Source: Pachyseris speciosa
Lineage: Eukaryota; Cnidaria; Anthozoa; Scleractinia; Pachyseridae
Assembly: GCA_016490735.1 (NCBI GenBank)
Contig: JAEMWC010000050.1
Span: 435,001-499,000 of the forward strand
Direction of reading: 5' to 3'
DNA: 64,000 nt
Shown here one piece after another: positions 57,282-64,000 of the stretch. How positions within the stretch are numbered: position 1 is the first letter of the stretch; every line of letters begins with the position of its first letter. The notes below the pieces were generated by a model. The model was given only the letters and a program-made list of their open reading frames with translations, searched no databases and was not told where the DNA came from. The translations under genes were made by a program, and so were the position numbers.

Positions 57282-58114
57282 CTACAACTTTAGTTGCTCA
57301 CTGTCTACCATATTATCTAAGGGTATTTCCTCAATCTTCGGTGTTTCCTCCACCACAGCATAGTACCCCTTCCACAGTTTTCTGCCCAAAGCTGTTCTGA
57401 AGTCAGGCATTTGAAACGCATAAATAAGTGGATTTAGGAAAGAATTAGCATAATGCAGTAGAGAAAAAGAGCACTGTGGGGAACGTTGTACTTGAAGCAA
57501 AATGTTATGATTAATAGCATTCTAGCTATATTTTTGTCGCTTCTCGCGGGACGATCCTGTAAGCTGAAATAAAATTTAATTATAATCCAAATACCTATGT
57601 ATGATGTGCACATTACGAGCAAGCATGCACTTAAGCATGACATCATTGCATAAAAAAACGGGTCATGCGAAACCACATGGTATTTGAAGAGAAGATGGAG
57701 AATAGTGATGACGAATGCTAAGATCCAGACTATGCCAATAATTACCAAGCATTTGATGTCGGTCAAGGCTCTACGGTGATGGAGTGGCCAGCAAAATGCA
57801 TAAAGACGCTCTAAGCCAATCGCCGTTAGAGTAAAGACAGAGGCAAACCCGGAGGCAACATCCACACGTGTAAACGCTTTCGGGTATGTGGCGTTGTCCA
57901 AGTGATAGCATAACAGCACGATATACATAGGAACTGTTATTGCGCCCACGAGTAAGTCAGCGGCTGATAAGTTGATCAGAAAGTAACTCGAGCGCATGTA
58001 CAGAAGCTTTTTGTAGCTGCAAAATGCAACAGTTGTCAGACTGTTGCTTGCTATTATTAGATAGTCAAGAACACTAAATCCTGCACTCCATCCAGCAGTT
58101 TCTACTGAAGGCAT
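57282..58114 (-). pseudogene. Rhodopsin-class GPCR, inactivated by a deletion in TM6-ECL3
   Basis: From ATG at 58112-58114 the frame encodes TM1 (YLIIASNSLTTVAF), TM2 (NLSAADLLVGAITVPMY), TM3 with SGFASVFTLTAIGLERLYAF, TM4 with the conserved Trp (GIVWILAF), TM5, and the start of TM6 (ARMLLIITFC). Next to TFC only 35 nt remain before the TM7 block LLHYANSFLNPLIYAFQ, against about 96 nt in the intact paralogue at 46734-47759. The CWLP motif and the third extracellular loop are therefore gone and the frame shifts by one. The C-tail (EETPKIEEIPLDN...) is in the second frame and ends at 57282. An intron cannot explain missing sequence. A very short sequencing gap or collapse is the alternative to a true deletion. 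Confidence 0.8.
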
Positions 58115-58439
58115 CTTGAGATAAATCAATGCACCGTTTTCAGTCGGAAAAACATAAAAGATAAGATTAGGACACAGTGGAATAGCTTGCAACGCTGAAC
58201 CAAAAACGCGACTAGGCTAAACGGTTATGTCAACGAGTTTATATCAGCGTCACTCATCACCGTAGTGCAGCTGCAGGATTTAATTATTTATTTGCCATCT
58301 TCATAATATTTGCAAATATTACACCTACGTTAGTGGAGAGGAGACCTCACAAGGCTTATATGAGAGGCCATATCGAAGGGCAATACTAGATTAAAATTTG
58401 GTGCTGTGTGAGAGCGGCATGACAGATTCAACGGGGTGC

Positions 58440-58540
58440 TGCGTCGGTGAGGGGGGGGGGGGGGGGGTGAAACATGAAAATCGGAGCTGATAATGCAAAT
58501 TGACCACCGTGCAGGGATTCAAAAAGTTGACGTTTTGAGT
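58440..58540 (-). mobile_element. Penelope-like pLTR fragment, inverted
   Basis: The reverse complement contains AAAACGTCAACTTTTTGAAT and CCCTGCACGGTGGTCAATTT, matching 63444-63488 of the PLE on the plus strand. It abuts a poly-G run (58449-58467) and the LINE start at 58541. Confidence 0.75.
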
Positions 58541-61500
58541 GTTTCTCTGGGAAATGATTAAAATGGAGATTAGAGCTTCTACAATCTCATTTGACAAACG
58601 GAAGGCCAAGCAAAAACGAGATGAAGAGAAAGAACTTTTACAAAAATTTAACAACCTACAAGAACAATTACGGTCCAGTTTTAATGATAACATCAAAATG
58701 GAAATGGTCGCGTCAAGAACAAACTTAAAAGATTACTGCAAGTAGAACTCAGGGAGCCATGCTCCGTAGAAAGGCTCGTTGGTACGAATTCGGCGAAAAA
58801 AACAACAAATAAAACTATAACCTAGAAAAAAGAAATCACAGAAAAAAACACATAACTTCGCTAACAACAGAAAACAACATTATCTTATCCGACCCAAAAT
58901 TAATTCTAGAAGAAGAAGCTAAATTCTACAAACAGATTTATGAATCCAAACACACTGACCCAGAAAACAAAACATTTACATCTTTCTTTGAATCTGAAAG
59001 CCTTGTATCACTTAACGAGTCTGAATCTGATCAATGCGAAGGACTTTTAACATTGGAAGAATGTGCAAAAGCAATCAGTAGTTTTAAAAACGACAAAACA
59101 CCCGGATCTGATGGATTCACTGCCGAATTTATCGTCGTTTTTGGCACCTACTTGGAAAAATAATGGTTGACAGTTTTAATTACGCTTTCCAGGCAGGAAG
59201 TTTGTCCATTTCCCAAATACTCGGAATTATCACACTCATTCCTAAAAAGGACAAACACTTAGAATTTTTGAAAAACCGGAGACCGATAACCTTGTTAAAT
59301 ACTGACTATAAATAGCCACAAAAGCTATCGCAATGCGTCTGGAAAAAGTACTACCAAAGATTATTCACCCTTGCCAAGCAGGTTATATAAAAGGTAGATA
59401 TATCGGTGAATGCATTAGAATTATTTCCGACATAATGGTGTTTACAAAACAGAAACATATACCTGGTGCAGCAGTGTTCCTTGACTTTGAAAAAGCCTTC
59501 GATTCTATTGAATGGAGTTATTTGCAAAAATGTTTAGAGGTATATACATTTGGCCCTCAGCTTCGGCAATGGATAAAAATACTTTACAACGACATCTCAA
59601 GCTGTGTACTCAATAATGGCTTTGCAAGTGAACACTTTACGCTATCCAGAGGAGTTAGGCAAGGATTCCCTCTGTCAGGTTTACTTTTCATTATAGGTAT
59701 AGAAATTCTCGGCAATGCCATAAGAAAATCTACCGACATAAAAGGTATCGACATTGTACCCGGAAAAACAGTGAAACTTGCCCAGTATGCCGATAACACA
59801 ACCATATTTGTAAAAGACGATCATTCCATACACAACCAGTTCAAACTACTCGACAAATTTGAAAGCCTTTCTGGCCTCCGGATAAACTAGTCCAAATCAG
59901 AGCTTTTATGGTTGGGATCATCGCGTCAACGCAAACATAAAATCTTAAATCTTAAACTTAGCGAAGACTGAACCAATCTGATACGCTCTTGGAATATACT
60001 TTTCATACAATGATGAGCTCTCAACGAAAAAAATTTGGTCATCAAGAGACATCTCTATCTACGGAAAAATAAATATAGTCAAAACACTTGCCCCTTCGAA
60101 ACTCACTTTTGTCTGCAGTGTACTCGATACTCCAGTGTCCTTTACAGAAGAAGTCAACAAAATAATTTTCAGTTTTATTTGGAACTATAAACAGCCCAAA
60201 ATAAAAAAAATCTACGATAAAAAAAGTGCAAAGAAGAGGGAGACTTATATATGACTGACTTTACAGCGTTTGATAAGGCCTTAAAAATATGTTGGGTAAA
60301 GCGGTTTTGTTCCACTGATGACGCTCCATGGTAAGATATTCCTAGCTCTCTGCTATGAAACGTAGGTGGCACACTAATCTTCCAATGTAATTACGATTTC
60401 AACCACATCAATTTAGATAAATCGCTGCCGACGTTTTATAAAGATATAATAATCTACTGGCAGGAGTTAGTCCACACTGTGCCTAAGACTAAAGACGAAG
60501 TAGCAAATCAAATAATTTGGAATAGCCGCTACGTAAAAATAAACAAGATGTCAGCTTTCTTCCAAAATTGGTATCAGAAAGGCATCCGAAATGTATCCCA
60601 CCTCTTTGATGAACCAAAAACAAAAAGCTTTCTTTCTTTTCATGCTTTCCAACAGAAATTTCATTTCAACTGTAATTTTCTACAATATTACGGACTATTA
60701 TCTGCAATACCTCATCCTTGGAAAGTACTTTTAAAAGCACAAAGGGTAAAATTGGAGCCCTCCTCACCTACACCATCTATAGAAAGCCTAACGTGTAAAA
60801 CAATATATAATTTGCTGATTAAGCGCGAGAATCTTCCCGCACCTACGGCAGACAAAAAACTACGTAAGCGTGGCTTTGATCTTTCACAATGCTGCAAAGT
60901 ATACTCACCTCCTTTTGCAGTTACAAAAGAAGTCAAACTAATTGTGTTTCAATTTAAAGTAATACACAATATACTTGCTAACAATAATCGTCTCTACAAA
61001 ATGAAAAAGATAAATTCACCTACTTGTCCCTTTTGTCCAGACACCGAGCAAACCATTTCTCACTTATTCGTACACTGCCCATTAGCTGCATCTTTCTGGA
61101 ATGAATTTACTGAGTGGTACCGTGTAATTTGTAAGGAACCTAACGTGACACATTTTACGGAAAGTGAAATAATATACGGCGTTTTTAAAAGCTCTTCTTC
61201 GCTTCAAACTCTTAACCACCTTATTCTTATCGGTAAGCATTTTCTGTTTATCTGCGCAAAAAATGTCAAAAAATATCAATTTGCGGACTTTGTCGTCTCG
61301 GTAAGAGAAAAAATAGAACCGGAAAAGTATATTGCCACACGTGAAAATAAACTCAATCGTTTTTACACGAAGTGGAGGGATTTTTTGTAACCGTCATTTT
61401 AAGGTGTTATTGTTAAGTAGCAGTATTGCATCTGTTAACAGTTTTTTTTAACCATTGTCCCTTTTAGTAGTATTATTGTTTACTAGAACCATTTCTTGTT

Positions 61501-61680
61501 TGCAAAAAAAAGTGATGTTAGTACTGTAAGTGAAGTTTAGGGTTTAAACTTATTAGTAATGTTAATATTGTAAGTAGTGTTATATTTCTAAGTAATGTGG
61601 CTAGTAATTGTAAGTAATGTTATTGTTGTAAGTAAGGTTGGCCGCAGTATACAATCGAAATAAAGTGTTGGGGGAAAAAA
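58541..61680 (+). pseudogene. L1-like LINE ORF2, 5-prime truncated and inactivated
   Basis: It begins inside the endonuclease-RT linker (WEMIKMEIRASTISFDKRKA). It continues with RRKARWYEFGEKNNK-stop, FKNDKTPGSDGFTAEF, and GYIKGRYIGECIRIISDI. Motif A is FLDFEKAFDSIEW, motif B SRGVRQGFPLSGLLF, and motif C reads QYADNTTIF, with Asn where the second catalytic Asp is expected. The C-terminal part (60479-61390) ends with a CCHC-type knuckle (CPFCPDTEQTISHLFVHC) and SFWNEF. Frameshifts and stops lie near 59160-59330 and 59888-60480. About 290 bp of 3-prime UTR end in AATAAAGTG and an A-run near 61680. The endonuclease domain is missing. It appears to have inserted between parts of a PLE. Confidence 0.85.
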
Positions 61681-62059
61681 GAGCGTTTCCGAGCGTTAGC
61701 CCCATTTTACTGGGAAATTTCGGAAACTTCGCTGGCTTTTCTAGATATCAAAGTTTCTATCAGTGGCAACGTTTTATGTACTAATGTCCACTATACTACA
61801 AACCCACATATTCTCACGGTTATTTGTTGTATTCATCTTTACATCCATCTCATGTCAAAAACGCCATTCCCTATTCTCAATTTCGTAGACTTCGACGCTT
61901 ATGTATTGATGATTCTGATTTTTCCAACAAATCAGAGGAAAATGAGCAAGTTTTTCGAGAAACGTGGCTATCCTGCTTCTGTGGTTTAATCGGGCGATGA
62001 CCGCGCCCAGCAAATCGGATTAACAGTCAGCACTACAGACGTCACAAAAGGGAAAGAAT

Positions 62060-62726
62060 GGCCGTATTTATGCTAGAGACGTTAAAGTTTGTCTGAGACG
62101 TTAAAGTCGTCTCGAGACGACTTTAACGTCTAGTATAAAAACGGTAAATAAGACATTTAACGTCTGACGACTTCAAAGTCTTGATTTAAGTGCGTCGTTT
62201 AAACACAGACGACTTTAACGTCTCAGACGTTAAATGCGTCTGGTATAAAAACGGGACGACCTAACTGGGCTGCATTTATCCCTGAACCTCTTTGTTAATC
62301 AACACTTCGTTCCTTCTTCGCTCTCTTGGTCGCCACGGCGGACAAGCCAAGTGCTTCGGCCATATCTATTTCCTCGTTTATTGACTGAAAAAGCCGCTTC
62401 CTCGAATGATTTTCTTTGTCAAAAACATTTGTATCTCCATTTCTTGTCTTTCTTGACGACGTCGAGAATTAGATTTCAGAATCTGCAATCGCGCCATCTT
62501 TATTTGTTCTTACATTCGCGCCTGTGAAAGTTTATTTGGCGCCGAGTTTACTCGCGCCTGTTGTCTTCCGAGAATAGAACCCAGTCTATATTTAGAAAAA
62601 TCTTTTTTTTTTTGGTTAGCTCGTCTACTTTTATGCGTCCCGTTTTTATACCAGACGGCCTTAACGTCTCAGACGTTAAATCATATGCATCTTGACGACT
62701 TTAACGTCTCTAGCATAAAAACGGCC
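62060..62726. mobile_element. MITE with GGCCG...TTTATGC ends, copy 2 (667 bp)
   Basis: The ends GGCCGTATTTATGCTAGAGA and (reverse complement of the right end) GGCCGTTTTTATGCTAGAGA. AAT flanks both sides (62057-62059 and 62727-62729). The PLE reading frame AAA GGG AAA GAAT|GACAGA is restored when one AAT and the element are removed. Sub-terminal palindromes use GACTTTAACGTC instead of the GGATCATCC core of the copy at 35945. Confidence 0.92.
62378..62497 (-). CDS. Short basic open frame inside the MITE
   Basis: 39 residues beginning MARLQILKSNSRRRQERQEM. It starts with ATG in the central 360 bp between the inverted ends. Arg-rich and possibly an N-terminal scrap of a transposase of the parent family, as also suspected at 37999. 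No family is recognised. Confidence 0.2.
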   Translation of the reverse strand: MARLQILKSNSRRRQERQEMEIQMFLTKKIIRGSGFFSQ

Positions 62727-63420
62727 AATGACAGAATTCCATTCATCCTCACATTTCACAAATAACCCAGTTAAAGCCATCATTGTTAATAAATTTAAAA
62801 TTCTGCAAAATGATCTGCTAGAATCTTTTCGCAACCGTCTGGACTGATTTCATTCAAACGCGACAAAGATGTAGGCAACCTTTAAAAGAACTGAGCAACC
62901 TAGCACCTTTATAATTAAATGCTCTCGCTCGCGATTCAAAATTTGTCTTTCATTCAAAACACTAGCAAAATATCGGGCCCTGAGCGATCTGTTAAGATCA
63001 CTGATCATTTCACGTGTTCCTCCGCAAATGTTATCTATTGCATAACCTGCCCATTATGCAAAAAGTTATACATCGGCGACACAGGATGACCACTAGCTGA
63101 CCGATTCCGAGAACATCTAAGTGATGTTGAGAAAGATAACATAGATGCATCCAAACAAGTCGCTCGGCATTTTAATCTCCCTAGCTATTCCAAACAACAC
63201 ATGTCGATCTACGGCCTTTCCCTACATAGAGGTACCACGGAAAGCCGTAAAAATCTCGAGCAAAAATTTATCTTTCAAGTCGGCACTCTTAATCCCCACG
63301 GTATCAACGAATGCTTTTCACTCAATTAATTTATTCCTGTTTTCTACGTTATCATGTTATCTCCAAAAGCGTAGCTTTATATTCCGTATATAAACCACAC
63401 ACAATCTACAATTCCTCAAT

Positions 63421-63456
63421 TCGCTCTGACGAAGGGCTAACGCTCGAAACGTCAGC
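63421..63456 (+). ncRNA. Minimal hammerhead-ribozyme motif in the PLE 3-prime region
   Basis: The core CTGACGA (63426-63432) matches CUGANGA. Helix II is GGGC/GCTC with loop TAAC, followed by GAAAC and a minimal helix III with GTC as the expected cleavage triplet (63451-63453). Helix I pairs GCT with AGC. One extra A precedes helix II. Such short-stem-III hammerheads are known from PLE pseudo-LTRs and usually act as dimers. Confidence 0.7.
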
Positions 63457-63499
63457 TTTTTTTAATCCCTGTACGGTGGTCAATTTACATTATTAACTC

Positions 63500-64000
63500 T
63501 GTTAATAGACCAAATTTTCGTATGACAAATTCAAGATTGTTTAAATAAAAATTCTAATATATTTTTCTTAAAGATTAGAAAACTTGCTGAACAGGTAATT
63601 GAAGTAGGCAAAGAATTCCAAATTTTAGGACCTTGAAAGGGAATTATAATCTTGGGGTTAGGGGCACTTTAATGTTTGCTTAATGGTAGATCTCATTTTT
63701 CTCGTGACTCAGTTACCAGTTCAGTGCGACAGAAATATTGATTCTTCTTCTTGGCACTGTTTGCATCTATTTTTTATTTTTAAATTTAAGCTGTACTCGT
63801 TAATTTCCCGAAATATATGCAGACAAATGGAAATTAAAATGAAAACCTAAAAACAAATCATTCATTCTTAAGTGAAATTACCGTGAAAAATATTATTCAA
63901 ATGTTACCTTCAGTTGACAACTCTTTTACCGTCACTAGCTGATCAATATTTGGTTCTTGTTTAACTACATGACTCGACTTAAAGACAACCGTTTAAATAC
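63500..64000. other. AT-rich spacer to window end
   Basis: No frame, tRNA or repeat homologous to the rest of the window was recognised. Confidence 0.5.

Larger units (their letters stand above)
61682..63333 (+). pseudogene. Second Penelope-like element: RT C-terminus and GIY-YIG domain
   Basis: Pieces in order: SLAFLDIKVSISGNVLCTNV, YKPTYSHGYLLYSSLHPSHV, KNAIPYSQFRRLRRLCIDDS and FFEKRGYPASVV. A 667-bp MITE (62060-62726) then splits codon AAT, and after it come DRIPFILTFH and the endonuclease NVIYCITCPLCKKLYIGDTG-stop (Arg expected). RFREHLSDVEKDN, ARHFNLP and NLEQKFIFQVGTLNPHGINE follow, to a stop at 63328-63330. The N-terminal RT half is absent; upstream is the L1-like LINE. Several frameshifts. 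Different family from the PLE at 23690, as shown by sequence and by the hammerhead at 63421. Confidence 0.8.

Overview
The window looks like non-model animal nuclear DNA, most likely from an anthozoan cnidarian and probably a stony coral. The evidence is AT-rich spacer DNA, single-exon class A GPCR genes, eukaryotic tRNA-Ser(GCT) genes, tRNA-derived SINEs, and a mix of DIRS, Penelope-like (PLE), L1-like, CR1/L2-like and REL-endonuclease retroelements. There is no bacterial gene organisation. The species call is an inference from family content, not a database match.

Only one clearly intact host protein gene is present: a rhodopsin-like GPCR at 46.73-47.76 kb (+). A paralogue at 57.28-58.11 kb (-) has lost the end of TM6 and the third extracellular loop through a frameshifting deletion. 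The other protein-coding stretches are decayed mobile-element genes or short exon-like pieces that I could not assign.

Layout. 0-8.7 kb: a dispersed repeat family (copies A and B, inverted), two MITEs, a LINE 3-prime end, and two tandem clusters of a 15-bp palindromic word (TGCAGAA-W-TTCTGCA). 9-28.6 kb: a degenerate tandem segmental repeat of about 1.6-2 kb that carries divergently oriented tRNA-Ser(GCT) genes. It is broken by a 6.1-kb insertion (9.28-15.38 kb, containing a TIR element, a SINE, an internal duplication and a tyrosine-recombinase tail), by a REL-endonuclease retrotransposon fragment (17.2-18.5 kb), and by a dead PLE with a hammerhead-like motif (23.7-25.5 kb). 30-42.5 kb: DIRS retroelement fragments at both edges, with repeat copy C, a LINE end, a 384-bp MITE, a 2,044-bp TIR element with an exact 8-bp target duplication, and an inverted SINE pair between them. 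42.7-50 kb: quiet spacer, the intact GPCR, a 323-bp Mutator-like MITE with an exact 9-bp target duplication, and SINEs. 51-57 kb: a perfect 110-bp spacerless palindrome, then nested inverted arms made of heptamer arrays. 58.4-63.5 kb: a decayed PLE, into which an L1-like LINE and a 667-bp MITE appear to have inserted.

No operon-like cooperation among genes is visible. The window is mainly a record of nested insertions. Several insertions can be dated relative to each other because the interrupted reading frame or the sister repeat arm preserves the empty site. The most unusual theme is three unrelated inverted-repeat elements (9.4, 37.5 and 51.5 kb) whose arms are themselves minisatellite arrays.
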